Shown in pieces: positions 1 through 7,361 of a stretch of DNA of 39,962 nt. Source of the DNA: a virus. The stretch spans positions 1-39,962 of IMG/VR virus record IMGVR_UViG_3300046453_000173. The stretch is one strand, 5' to 3'. Position numbers and translations under genes: made by a program. A model generated the notes under the pieces. The model did no database searches and had not been told where the DNA came from. It saw only the letters and a list, made by a program, of their open reading frames with translations. The first letter of the stretch is position 1. Each line of letters opens with the position of its first letter.

Positions 1-1086
1 CTATATCACCTTTACGGTGATCCATTCAGCCCCTCTTGTATCACGGTAGAGGTCAGTCATGGCTGCTGTTTTGTGCCCCATGATAGCTTGAGCCACCTCT
101 TTACCGTAAAGGTCAGTATACAGACGAGTTGAAAGGCTTCTGATCTCATGGAGACTTGGCTCAGTACCGGACCAGCTAAGGCCCGTTTTATCCCTAGCTG
201 TACTGAATCCCTTTGATAGTGTTCCCGGCTTAAACCCGCTGCCTTTTGTAGCCCCCCTGGTTGTATGCAGTAAATATTTGCTTACGACACCAGATGCGCG
301 ACACCGAGAAATGACCTCCTCAAGTACCAAACCCTCTTCAGGAATTGACAGGCTCAGAGGCAAAGAGACTCTGGCCCCAGTTTTGATCTGGGTCACCCAC
401 AAAAATCCATCATGGCTATCCTTGAATTTCATCTCTGCTAAGTCTTCCCGCCGCTGGCCGGTCACAAGCGCCAAATCAAACATGTTTTTTACCCAAGGCT
501 CACTGCTTCCAGTCTCTGCCAATATTTGGCGGTACTCGCTAATGATTAACCTGCTGCGTTTAACTTTGTTTGCTGGCGCCTTGGTTGGGGTTACTGGATT
601 CTCTTTCAAGTGGCCAGTAGCGATCGCCTCATTGAAAGCATCGTTAAGGATCTGCCGCATTTTCCCTGCCGTGGCCTTCTTCCCCTGCTCTGTATAGACC
701 TCCATCATTTCTGCTATATCTTTGGTGGTAACACGGGACAGGAGTAGATCGCCCATTCTTTCCTTGATATAGCCAATCTGCAGGCCACGCTGCCGGAGAG
801 TAGCAGTGGCTAATCCACGCTTTTTGAGGATCAAAAAATACTGATCTAGGTGGACACCAAGGGTTAAAACGTCAGCACCTTGCAACCTGTCAGCCAGCCT
901 TACTTTATTCTGCATGTTATATATCATAATGTTAGCTTCAACTGCTTCATTGATGGCTGACGTTTTATCTGTGCCGAGTCCATAGCGCTTTCCATCTCGA
1001 GGATCGCGCCACTGATAATTGCCACCGCTTTCATACAAGTTTGGTGGCAGGTCTTTATGCTTTTTTATTCTCGGTCTTGCAGCCAT
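1..1086 (-). CDS. int: Lambda-type integrase (tyrosine recombinase)
   Basis: This 361-residue protein is a site-specific tyrosine recombinase that inserts and excises the prophage. It resembles lambda Int (356 residues) throughout. The N-terminal arm-site binding segment carries the DLPPNLY and YGLG motifs (about residues 12-38), followed by a core-binding domain and a C-terminal catalytic domain. The catalytic set is complete: R212 in TGQRRED, K235 in QIKTG, H313 and R316 in SLHEIRS, H338 in MGHK and the nucleophile Y347 in DLYRD. The gene overlaps xis by 32 bases, as in lambda. The window begins on its TAG stop codon, so the attachment site, normally just beyond int, is not visible. Confidence 0.97.
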   Translation of the reverse strand: MAARPRIKKHKDLPPNLYESGGNYQWRDPRDGKRYGLGTDKTSAINEAVEANIMIYNMQNKVRLADRLQGADVLTLGVHLDQYFLILKKRGLATATLRQRGLQIGYIKERMGDLLLSRVTTKDIAEMMEVYTEQGKKATAGKMRQILNDAFNEAIATGHLKENPVTPTKAPANKVKRSRLIISEYRQILAETGSSEPWVKNMFDLALVTGQRREDLAEMKFKDSHDGFLWVTQIKTGARVSLPLSLSIPEEGLVLEEVISRCRASGVVSKYLLHTTRGATKGSGFKPGTLSKGFSTARDKTGLSWSGTEPSLHEIRSLSTRLYTDLYGKEVAQAIMGHKTAAMTDLYRDTRGAEWITVKVI

Positions 1087-1318
1087 GTTTTATACGCTCC
1101 ACTAAATTAAATTCGCTGGTGGGCTTGGCTTTCTTAGCCACGTCTTTGGGGTTATGCGGGTTAACATATTTCGCGTTTGGTTCTACCCACCAATTGCGAC
1201 CTATCTTTTCCGGTGGTGGGTATATACGGCCCGTTCTGGCCCACATCCAAAGCGTCCCCTTTTTGTATGGCTGGCTGAATTTACTTTCAGCCCACTCTGT
1301 CAGCGTTATTGATTTCAT
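1055..1318 (-). CDS. xis: Excisionase (Xis), recombination directionality factor
   Basis: This 87-residue basic protein matches the phage excisionase family. It starts with ITLTEWAESKF and has a winged-helix core with WMWARTGRIYPPPEK, followed by GRNWWVEP. Xis bends the attachment-site DNA so that Int excises rather than integrates. I chose the ATG at 1318 because GGAG lies six bases upstream of it. A GTG four codons further upstream (1330) is possible but has a poorer site. Its 3' end overlaps int, which suggests coupled expression. Confidence 0.9.
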   Translation of the reverse strand: MKSITLTEWAESKFSQPYKKGTLWMWARTGRIYPPPEKIGRNWWVEPNAKYVNPHNPKDVAKKAKPTSEFNLVERIKHGCKTENKKA

Positions 1319-1374
1319 GGTTATCTCCACACGTTAAGCCCGCCGCACACGGGCATTAATTCAGTCGTGACATG

Positions 1375-1719
1375 TCACACTGTTAATTTTGTTTCGTGCC
1401 ATCCATAGGTTTGCCAGCACTCAGAATCACCGAGGAAGTAACAGCCCTCCGTATCGCCTGGTAGCTTGTCCTTGCATTTGCCGCAACAGCGCTCACTGAG
1501 CGCCGCCAACTGCTTTTTTAACTCGGCGTTATCCTTCCTGATCAACATGGTGATGTACTCGTCCATGTCATAGGGTTCACGCTGCGGCCGGCGGGCTGCG
1601 CAGTTCTCCCGCAACATATCGATTTCCTGCTGATCGAGCTTAAGCTCGAAAGGAACGACACCCGCTTTTCGTTGCCGCTCGCGTTGTGCCGCTTTACGTT
1701 CAGCATCTGTCTTAGCCAT
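1375..1719 (-). CDS. Phage protein of unknown function with Cys-rich C-terminus
   Basis: This 114-residue protein starts MAKTDAERKAAQRERQRKAG, a basic N-terminus seen in several short phage proteins. A charged helical middle part follows (DMDEYITMLIRKDNAELKKQL). The C-terminus is Cys-rich (CCGKCKD, EGC, ECW) and could bind a metal. The ATG at 1719 has GGAGG six bases upstream and overlaps the preceding gene's stop by eight bases (ATGGCTAA). It is one of the small left-operon genes between xis and the exonuclease. The function is not recognised. Confidence 0.7.
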   Translation of the reverse strand: MAKTDAERKAAQRERQRKAGVVPFELKLDQQEIDMLRENCAARRPQREPYDMDEYITMLIRKDNAELKKQLAALSERCCGKCKDKLPGDTEGCYFLGDSECWQTYGWHETKLTV

Positions 1720-1993
1720 TGCCGCCCTCCGGTGCTGCTGCCAGCATTGCTTTATAGATGAGCGTGACCTTATCCATCCCGGCACCTATGGCCATTAGGC
1801 CTGCAGCCCACTGCTTTGGTGTTGGCTCAGATGGCACCAACTTGTAACCCTGGCTAACAGGTTGAGACGATCGAATCTCCGTGATTTTCCGCCGCAGCGC
1901 TGCTACTTCGTCAGAATTCATAAACACTGAGCCATCTTCGATATCAATGCACCGTTCAAACAGTTCATCGATAGTCCAATTTTCGAAAGTCAT
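1712..1993 (-). CDS. Small phage protein of unknown function
   Basis: This 93-residue acidic protein begins MTFENWTIDELFERC. Its C-terminal half (LVPSEPTPKQWAAGLMAIGAG) resembles a short motif found in many accessory proteins of lambdoid left operons (VP.EPT..W..G). Its start overlaps the preceding gene's stop by four bases (ATGA) and its end overlaps the next start, so it lies in a translationally coupled chain. No catalytic motif or membrane segment is visible. Confidence 0.65.
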   Translation of the reverse strand: MTFENWTIDELFERCIDIEDGSVFMNSDEVAALRRKITEIRSSQPVSQGYKLVPSEPTPKQWAAGLMAIGAGMDKVTLIYKAMLAAAPEGGNG

Positions 1994-2457
1994 GGTTTAT
2001 CTCCCAGCATTGCGGCGCGGCAGGCTTCATCTACACGACATTGGATGCGGGCCAGTAGCTGAATGTCGCCTCCGAGGAAATCACTACGACGATTTACATC
2101 GCACATGACCATCTTCGCAGTGTCGAGTGCTATGGTGTCGAAAAATGGCGTAATTGCTTTTTCATCCGGCACTGCTGGCGCACCTGTAAACTCTGGGTTT
2201 ACAACTGCCGCGGGCTGGGCCGTGTAGAGCCAGTGAACTCCCTTACCAAGTAGAGCGCCTGCCTTTGTCCACGCGACGAGGTAGTCAGAACAGGTTTCGC
2301 TGCCGATATTCATCACCCCCACCGGCTGCGCCTCCCGGGTAGCCAGTAGTTCGCGGGCCGCAAGATACCCATAATTAATCGGTACGCTCATGCCGTAGCC
2401 TTTTTCATGGCTGTCTACAATTTGGCGCAGCTCATCAGTCGTTAGTGTCTGTGTCAT
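1990..2457 (-). CDS. Ea-type phage left-operon protein, unknown function
   Basis: This 155-residue protein has an N-terminal helical segment (LTTDELRQIVDSHEKGYGM) and a middle part, PVGVMNIGSETCSDYLVAWT, like modular accessory proteins of lambdoid left operons (Ea22/Ead-type). The C-terminus holds FLGGDIQLLARIQCRVDEACRAAML. It is joined by four-base ATGA overlaps to its neighbours on both sides. No enzyme motif is visible, so the family statement rests on overall look and position. Confidence 0.65.
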   Translation of the reverse strand: MTQTLTTDELRQIVDSHEKGYGMSVPINYGYLAARELLATREAQPVGVMNIGSETCSDYLVAWTKAGALLGKGVHWLYTAQPAAVVNPEFTGAPAVPDEKAITPFFDTIALDTAKMVMCDVNRRSDFLGGDIQLLARIQCRVDEACRAAMLGDKP

Positions 2458-2633
2458 GGCTTCACCTTCATTTCTTTTTCCATCGCTTCAATGACCTCGG
2501 CAAGGGATTTCTTGAACCAGTTCACAGGCGTCACATAACCATCAAACTTGTGACCTTTCGCGTTAATCTTCGCTACCGTGATATCGCTTGCTGCCTTTAT
2601 GGCTGCTATTGCAACTTGTTCTGAAAATTCCAT
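2454..2633 (-). CDS. Small phage protein (59 residues)
   Basis: The 59-residue frame starts MEFSEQVAIAAIKAASDITV and ends MEKEMKVKP. It fills the gap between two overlapping left-operon genes. Its TGA overlaps the next start (ATGA), and its ATG lies two bases after the upstream gene's TAG. A mainly helical protein with VTPVNWFKKSLAEVIEAM is expected. The exact coupling on both sides is the main evidence that it is real. Function unknown. Confidence 0.65.
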   Translation of the reverse strand: MEFSEQVAIAAIKAASDITVAKINAKGHKFDGYVTPVNWFKKSLAEVIEAMEKEMKVKP

Positions 2634-2635
2634 AG

Positions 2636-3316
2636 CTACTCATCCCCCTCGACTTTGAACCCTGCGGCTCGGATTTGTTCTTTGGCGTGTTCAACACCCT
2701 TCACCCAGGCTTCCAGCTGTTCATCACTGCACCAGTGAGCCATGATGGCTACTGACTCGAAGTCGCAATTTTGCAACTGCACCGGCGTAGCCAGCCGCTT
2801 TTCTGCCTCAATCGCGCGCTGCTCCATTTTTCGGCTGTGGTCTACCCAGTCATCGCGCTCTCGCTCAGTATCTGTCAGGATTCTTTCCAGGTCAGCGATG
2901 CGCTTATCCTTCGCTTCCAGCTCTTCTTTCAGTTCGCGAATGCGTTCGAATGCAGTGGCATTGGCATCTTTCCACAGCTCAGTAATGTTATTCAGCGCTT
3001 GGTCTTTCGCTTCCAGCTCTGCCAGCAGTGCCACTATTTTGGCTTGCTGAACATTCCACGCTAACCCGACGTTTACACACTCTTCGGGGCCTTCCTCTCC
3101 GCAGTGAGGGCAAATAGCGTCATCGTAATCGCCTGTGTCTGCAATCTGGCCGCCGCCGTCTGCCTGCTGACTCGGATAGACCGCGCCACACTCTTGACAC
3201 TCAATGACGAAATAGCCCCCGGTGTTGTTATCAGTGACAAAACCAGCGGCAACAGCTTCACGGGTTTTCTTGTCTGCGGGAATCGTGGCTTTCAGTTCGC
3301 TCAGCTTATTGTCCAT
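2636..3316 (-). CDS. Zinc-ribbon plus coiled-coil phage protein, Ea22-like
   Basis: This 226-residue protein has two CxxC pairs (CQECGAVYP near residue 40 and CPHCGEEGP near residue 70) that would form a zinc ribbon. A long charged coiled coil follows (about 95-170, with ELEAKDQ and ELEAKDKRIADLERIL repeats). The C-terminal part contains WCSDEQLEAWVKGVEHAKEQ. This modular build is typical of Ead/Ea22-type accessory proteins. The ATG at 3316 overlaps the preceding TGA (TGATG). A TTG one codon upstream is less likely. Confidence 0.7.
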   Translation of the reverse strand: MDNKLSELKATIPADKKTREAVAAGFVTDNNTGGYFVIECQECGAVYPSQQADGGGQIADTGDYDDAICPHCGEEGPEECVNVGLAWNVQQAKIVALLAELEAKDQALNNITELWKDANATAFERIRELKEELEAKDKRIADLERILTDTERERDDWVDHSRKMEQRAIEAEKRLATPVQLQNCDFESVAIMAHWCSDEQLEAWVKGVEHAKEQIRAAGFKVEGDE

Positions 3317-3576
3317 CAAATACCCCCCGCGGCTGTTTTCAGCTTCTTCTTCATCACGTCTAATGGTGTTTGGTAATCAGCGCATAGTTCTTCGAAATAC
3401 GGGCCATACTCTGTTGCTGCGTCCAGAAGAGCTGAGGCCTCATCGTTGGTAAGCATCTCAGCATGCAGGTCCGTAAACGCTACAACACAAAGCTTGCCGC
3501 CAAGGATTTCAGTGCCAGCACCACACGCTGGCTCTTTTCCGTCTTCGAACTCAACAACGAACGTGTACCTACTCAT
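3316..3576 (-). CDS. Small phage protein of unknown function
   Basis: This 86-residue acidic protein (MSRYTFVVEFEDGKEPACGAG at the start) appears to have an N-terminal beta-strand part and a C-terminal helical part (DEASALLDAATEYGPYFEELC). It is coupled to the upstream gene by a four-base overlap and to the downstream gene by TGATG. I do not recognise the family, and no motif suggests an activity. Confidence 0.65.
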   Translation of the reverse strand: MSRYTFVVEFEDGKEPACGAGTEILGGKLCVVAFTDLHAEMLTNDEASALLDAATEYGPYFEELCADYQTPLDVMKKKLKTAAGGI

Positions 3577-3779
3577 AGAGCTTTCTCCGCTTCTGGCTCA
3601 TCCCATACCGCGTAAGCGTGCTCTTCAACTTCTACGCTGCCAGTGTTGCTGCACTTGTTGCATGTGATTTTGTCGCCCTCATACAAGCGGAAGCCGCAGC
3701 CTTTTTCTGTCTCAACCTTGTGCGTTTCGTTGTCGCATTTAGGGCATGCGCCAAGCCATGAAATATTAAGAGTTTTCAT
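3573..3779 (-). CDS. Small zinc-ribbon phage protein
   Basis: This 68-residue protein has two metal-binding pairs, CPKC near residue 12 and CNKC near residue 40, separated by about 25 residues. That is the layout of a single zinc ribbon, with an acidic tail. Such small proteins are common in lambdoid left operons and may contact nucleic acid or another protein. It overlaps both neighbours by four bases. The function is not known. Confidence 0.7.
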   Translation of the reverse strand: MKTLNISWLGACPKCDNETHKVETEKGCGFRLYEGDKITCNKCSNTGSVEVEEHAYAVWDEPEAEKAL

Positions 3780-3991
3780 TGCGCTTTCTCCTGGGCTTCA
3801 GCCCACAACGCCTGAATGACCTTTGCCGAACGCCGCTGGCTGCGGGATGGCTTAACGTGCTGCCATACGTGTGGATAGTTGGCGCTGTAAACCTGCCAGC
3901 GCCGGTTGCTGATTCGGAAACAGTCTTCTGGGCCAGGGGCCGACACGCAAAGCAATGCTCTGGCCGCTCTGTTGCTCTTACGCTTAGCCAT
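3776..3991 (-). CDS. Small basic phage protein
   Basis: This 71-residue protein is strongly basic. It begins MAKRKSNRAARALLC and continues FRISNRRWQVYSANYPHVWQHVKPSRSQRRSAKVIQALW. The ATG at 3991 is preceded by a strong AGGAGG six bases upstream. The longer frame starting at 4024 lacks such a site. Its ATGGCTAA start overlaps the end of the frame that continues from the interrupted nuclease-like gene upstream. A nucleic-acid-binding role is plausible from charge only. Confidence 0.65.
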   Translation of the reverse strand: MAKRKSNRAARALLCVSAPGPEDCFRISNRRWQVYSANYPHVWQHVKPSRSQRRSAKVIQALWAEAQEKAQ

Positions 3992-4142
3992 GCTGGACCT
4001 CCTGCGGTTTTGGAAATCCGTCATAAACTTCTGACAGGTGCCCGCGTATCTGCATGCGGCGTAGAGCGCTGTACATGTAATCGCACTCAGCCTGCTTGTT
4101 GGCTTGAAACGGTTTTCGTGAATACCAAACTGTGTTACCTGG
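3984..4142 (-). other. In-frame continuation of the nuclease-like gene beyond the amber codon
   Basis: After the TAG at 4143-4145 the same frame reads on without a stop for 52 codons and ends at a TAA (3984). The reading includes NTVWYSRKPFQANKQAECDY and YMYSALRRMQIRGHLSEVYD. It looks like real protein and has no good start of its own. It ends with the eight-base overlap ATGGCTAA with the next gene, exactly like the junction at 1712-1719. It is best read as the lost C-terminus of a 174-residue protein. Confidence 0.6.
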
Positions 4143-4508
4143 CTAGCCGTGAACCTTATGGACTCTGCCGCCTTTTACGTGAAGCAAGCCCCATCCAGGA
4201 GGCAAATCAGACGCTTCTATAAATCCAGGTTCGGCCATGAAAAACCGCCAGTCACCCATTCCTTGATTTGGCATTCTTCTGAAAGATTTTTTCTTATCAG
4301 CCAGGAAGTCAGCGCGTGAGCACTTAACCTCAATTAGGCATGAGGCGAGACTTCGGAATCCGATCGCGTCCGGTTGCTCTCCGGTAGAAACAGCAGCAAC
4401 AAACCGATCATGGAATGCCACTTTGAATCCGTTATTGCGCAGGAACCGTTCGGCAATCAGACAAAGTTCGCTGTGTGTCAGTGCTGGCTTCAGTTCATTT
4501 GCTGGCAT
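4143..4508 (-). CDS. PD-(D/E)XK nuclease-like phage protein, ended by an in-frame amber
   Basis: The 121-residue product has the outline of a PD-(D/E)XK fold: an N-terminal helix with E20, then D47 in PDAIGF, then E60-V-K62 in LIEVKCSRADFL, followed by WRFFMAEPGFI and DLPPGWGLLHV. Proteins of this type are seen in phages and resemble small repair- or restriction-type nuclease domains. The ATG at 4508 has GGAGG six bases upstream. A second ATG lies one codon earlier. The frame stops at a TAG (4143) but stays open for 52 more codons up to the next gene's start, so the gene is probably truncated here. Confidence 0.65.
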   Translation of the reverse strand: MPANELKPALTHSELCLIAERFLRNNGFKVAFHDRFVAAVSTGEQPDAIGFRSLASCLIEVKCSRADFLADKKKSFRRMPNQGMGDWRFFMAEPGFIEASDLPPGWGLLHVKGGRVHKVHG

Positions 4509-5270
4509 CATGCACCTCCAATTCGCTGCCACCGAAAATACGACGGCGTGCAACTTCGACATATTTCTGTTCTTTCTCGATACCGATGAATCGGCGTCCA
4601 GTCGCTGAGCAAGCAACGCCAGCGGTGCCGCTACCCATCGTGAAATCCAGCACCACATCACCGGGATTGCTGTACGTCTCGATCAGGTAGCGAACCAAGC
4701 CAATAGGCTTTTGCGTTGGGTGAAAATTCCCTTTTTGTTTATCGCTCGAGAAGAACTGAACATCACGGGGGTACCGCTTTGTTGAGTCATATTCAGTGAG
4801 CGTTAAGGCCTTGCCGTATACGTCAGAATTCACCGATTTTCGCTTTGATGTCTTACGCTGGTGACCATCGGTAAGCTGCGGGTTATAGGTGGGCAGGCTA
4901 CGATAAAACACTAGGATGTTTTCATGGGCACGTAGTGGTTGCTTCTTGGCGTTTAAGAACCCAGTAGCGTTGCCTTTTTCCCAAATCCATTCCGTCTTCC
5001 AATGCCGGATATTGCTGTTGACCAGAACAGAGGTATACGGCTGGCACTGAACAGCACGATGGCGGCGTTTGGTTTGGCGATTCGGTGCAAGTGTTCCCAC
5101 ATCAGTTCGAGGTCAAGAGCTGAGTCCCAGGCGCATTGCGTAGTGCCATATGGCACATCAGCGCACACCATATCAACAGAGCCATCAGCGATATGTTTCA
5201 TAGCCTCCATGCAGTCTGCGTGAATGAGCTGAGCGTTTTCACTTGCCGGCATCACTGGGCGCTCTTTCAT
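4495..5270 (-). pseudogene. Beta-class DNA methyltransferase, frameshifted
   Basis: Two overlapping frames together make one N4/N6-type DNA methyltransferase of about 258 residues. The first (5270 leftwards) has motif IV as ADVPYGTTQCAWD and runs to IVLFSA. The second carries QPYTSVLVNSNIRHWKTEWIW, HPTQKP and motif I as LDFTMGSGTAG. This order, catalytic motif before the SAM motif, is the beta class. The frames join if one base is restored near 5041-5046, where GCCAG would become GCCCAG. Without it, the first frame ends at 4953 after a short false tail. Its ATGA start overlap with the upstream gene shows it once belonged to the coupled operon. Sequencing error is the alternative. Confidence 0.85.
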
Positions 5271-5686
5271 TTGGCCTCCCGCAGCTCGGCGGCGAAATGC
5301 TTAGCCCTGGCTTCTACCTGACGATAAATACCGGCCTCTTTCTGGTCGCCATCACCGACTGCCATTGACTGTTGCTCTGAAGCCCATGCCGCCAGCTTCT
5401 CCACTCCCCGCGCTTCGATAGCGGCAAGGGCGGCGTCAGTGGCTGGGGTTGCAACCGTATCGATCAGCTCTTTAGCGAACGAATAAACCATCGAACCGAA
5501 ATCGACTTCAGGATCCATGAAGCGGGAAAAATTTCCGTTGACCGTTTTTACGGCTGGATTCCAGTTGTTCTGCTTGATGAAATCGAGATACCTCTCTCCG
5601 GTAAGCGCGCCATTCATCGCTACGTTCTCGGCGAGTAACCGGTCGTGCGACTCTTTCAATGCTGCATAGCTCAACAATTCGCTCAT
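5267..5686 (-). CDS. Ead/Ea22-like phage protein
   Basis: This 139-residue protein begins MSELLSYAALKESHDRLLAE, a helical segment typical of Ead/Ea22-type proteins. The second half has TPATDAALAAIEARGVEKLA, another hallmark of that loose family. It overlaps the exonuclease gene and the methyltransferase by ATGA on each side. Functions of these proteins are generally unknown. They are encoded in the variable left operon and are usually dispensable for lytic growth. Confidence 0.7.
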   Translation of the reverse strand: MSELLSYAALKESHDRLLAENVAMNGALTGERYLDFIKQNNWNPAVKTVNGNFSRFMDPEVDFGSMVYSFAKELIDTVATPATDAALAAIEARGVEKLAAWASEQQSMAVGDGDQKEAGIYRQVEARAKHFAAELREAK

Positions 5687-6303
5687 GCTGCACCTACCTG
5701 TTTGCTATTCAGCTGATATGCAATGGCCATCTGCTCGGCGTCGTTCATGGCGTCATGCAAGGAGTGATGTTTAACCATCGCGAAGCAGGGCTGGTGGGTT
5801 TTAGGCAGGTAACCTTTGGTGCCCTTGGTCATTGCATCGATATATGTCCGCACGTCGCGTTTACCGCCCCAGTGCCACGGGCATTCAATCCCATACATGC
5901 GATAGGCGTGCTCAAGGATCGAGCCGTCAAAGTCGGTGCCACGGAAAAATACGCGGGCGTTAGGGTGCTGTTTGATCCAGTTTGACAGCAGGCCGAGGCA
6001 TTGGCGCAGTGGCTCGCGGTCGCCGGATAAAGCGTCCTGCGCGTCTTCACCTTGCTGACGCCAGAATGCCTGGGTTTCTGCGCTGACGGTGCGGCCCTTC
6101 ATCAGTTGATCGAACGTGTCGGCCAGGCAGTAAAACGCATTGGCTGAAAAGTCGGCCAACTCTCCATCGCGGGCCACTTGGATGATGCTTTGCTGTGTCT
6201 TGTGAACGTCGTCAATATCGAATGCAAACGCGCCGATAGAGAGGAGCACTGCCGACGGCGTAACGTCGAGGGTTTCGGTATCGATCGTGATAGTGTTGAT
6301 CAT
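5683..6303 (-). CDS. DEDD-type 3'-5' exonuclease
   Basis: This 206-residue protein belongs to the DnaQ-like exonuclease fold, close to the phage exonuclease/Rv2179c-like group. Exo motif I is IDTETLD (D8, E10). Motif II is probably FFRGTDFDGSIL (D124/D126), and motif III is HSLHDAMNDAEQ (H183, D188), the HxxxxD form. It would remove nucleotides from 3' ends of DNA or RNA. The ATG at 6303 overlaps the preceding TAA (TAATG). A GTG-type start five codons earlier is less likely. No separate Red or Erf system is visible nearby. Confidence 0.85.
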   Translation of the reverse strand: MINTITIDTETLDVTPSAVLLSIGAFAFDIDDVHKTQQSIIQVARDGELADFSANAFYCLADTFDQLMKGRTVSAETQAFWRQQGEDAQDALSGDREPLRQCLGLLSNWIKQHPNARVFFRGTDFDGSILEHAYRMYGIECPWHWGGKRDVRTYIDAMTKGTKGYLPKTHQPCFAMVKHHSLHDAMNDAEQMAIAYQLNSKQVGAA

Positions 6304-6833
6304 TACAGCACTCCCCACTCTGTCAGCTCATTGAACCGAGCAATGAACATTGCCCGCGCTTGCACCGGCATAACCGGGTTGATCACGATGTCAGCAGGGA
6401 AAATACCCTCCAGCATTGGCCACACTTGGCCATCGTCGATATCAAGATCCCGGCGCTCGGTTGCCAACATGACCATGTCTGCATACTTCACAGCGATATC
6501 CATCTGCAGAGGAAGGCCGAAGCGCTGGCGGATCACTGCGTCGAGCTGGTCTTCGATGATCTGGTAATCCGGCAGAAGGCGTTTAAGTGGGGCAGGGATG
6601 TCTTTGCAATAGGCTTCGGTGGCATCGTGCATCAGCGCCTCAAAAGCGAACTCTGGCGCCACAATTTGGCTGCACAGCACTGAGTGCTGCGCCACGCTGT
6701 AGAAGTTCGGCAGATGCCCGGCGAAGCGGCACTCATGGGACAGGGCTTGGGCAATATCCTCAATGCAGATGCTTTCGACTGCCGGCGCCGCAAAGTCCAG
6801 GTGACGCCCGGTAAAAGTGGTAATCCAGCTCAT
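6303..6833 (-). CDS. HD-domain phosphohydrolase (YfbR-like)
   Basis: This 176-residue protein is a small HD-superfamily metal hydrolase. Metal ligands visible are H33 and H50 (SHECRF, SVAQHSV), the H69-D70 pair in ALMHDATEAY and D119 in KYADMVM. Phage members resemble 5'-deoxynucleotidases such as YfbR and may adjust nucleotide pools during replication. It is the first clear gene after the long structured stretch of the left operon and is coupled to the exonuclease by TAATG. Confidence 0.85.
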   Translation of the reverse strand: MSWITTFTGRHLDFAAPAVESICIEDIAQALSHECRFAGHLPNFYSVAQHSVLCSQIVAPEFAFEALMHDATEAYCKDIPAPLKRLLPDYQIIEDQLDAVIRQRFGLPLQMDIAVKYADMVMLATERRDLDIDDGQVWPMLEGIFPADIVINPVMPVQARAMFIARFNELTEWGVL

Positions 6834-6965
6834 ACGTTAATTCCCACACGCTGATTTTCGGCAAAGCGAAGCCCTGCCAAATGTTGGCAATTTTCCGCAG
6901 ATAGAAAATCGGGTTTGAAGAAGGGAGGCCAGACGCCCGCATAGCGCTGGCTCCCGGTTAATTAC

Positions 6966-7053
6966 TCACACATCAGGTGGCGCACCGCGCCGGGGCTTTA
7001 TACTGTGTAAAGGGATAAGGGGAACCCAGAACAGTACGCCACCTCATGTGTGA
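6966..7053. repeat. 17-base imperfect inverted repeat
   Basis: The arm at 6966-6982 (core CACACATCAGGTGGCG) pairs with 7037-7053 (core CGCCACCTCATGTGTG) with a single mismatch, leaving about 54 bases between. In the pL transcript it would form a strong hairpin between the terminator at 7052-7090 and the HD phosphohydrolase gene. Confidence 0.7.
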
Positions 7054-7090
7054 AAAAAGTGCGGCTGACACCAACCAGCGAACAGCCGCA
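7052..7090 (-). terminator. Rho-independent terminator in the pL operon
   Basis: On the minus strand TGCGGCTG pairs with CAGCCGCA across a 15-base loop and is followed by ACTTTTTT. It lies about 250 bases upstream of the HD gene, so the left operon beyond it would need antitermination, as at lambda tL1. Confidence 0.75.
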
Positions 7091-7227
7091 AAAGGCTTCT
7101 ACACACAGCAATCTTCGCCGGATATCTGCGCTTGCTTTCGCTGCAGTGCCGCCGGCGCGGCGCATAATGTTGTGTTGGCGGGAGTTGAACCCACGGGCGG
7201 AGAGGTAGCCCGCCTATCACCGGATAC

Positions 7228-7361
7228 CACAACGGAAAGAGCACTGGATGTGACGTCATGGCTCGCATCGCAGCAGCGCCGGCCGTCATCCCGGTACACT
7301 AAGCATCTGCGCATGCCATCAGTGATTACTTTTAGGCCCGGCCAGTACTCTTACCGTTGTG
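7228..7361. repeat. 20-base inverted repeat, also present upstream of the holin
   Basis: The arm CACAACGGAAAGAGCACTGG (7228-7247) and the arm CCAGTACTCTTACCGTTGTG (7342-7361) are inverted copies with two mismatches, 94 bases apart. On the transcribed minus strand the first arm reads with a boxA-like TGCTCTTT. A third copy, nearly identical to the 7228 arm, lies at 16031-16050 in the late leader. Confidence 0.75.

Noticed and set aside
1-200. Attachment site next to int
   Set aside because: The window begins at the integrase stop codon and no core repeat shared by both window ends could be recognised, so att must lie outside.
278-697. 139-residue plus-strand frame within the integrase gene
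   Set aside because: It is fully antisense to a well-conserved integrase and has no protein-like motifs.
6834-6942. Minus-strand frames directly upstream of the HD gene
   Set aside because: One frame ends with an ATGA overlap to the HD gene and looks somewhat protein-like, but it has no usable start codon. The alternative starting at 6942 overlaps the HD gene by 74 bases out of frame.
7160-7250. Possible tRNA on the minus strand
   Set aside because: A T-arm (GTGGG, TTCAACT, CCCGC) and a GC stem are visible, but no matching seven-pair acceptor, no D-arm and no CCA could be placed.
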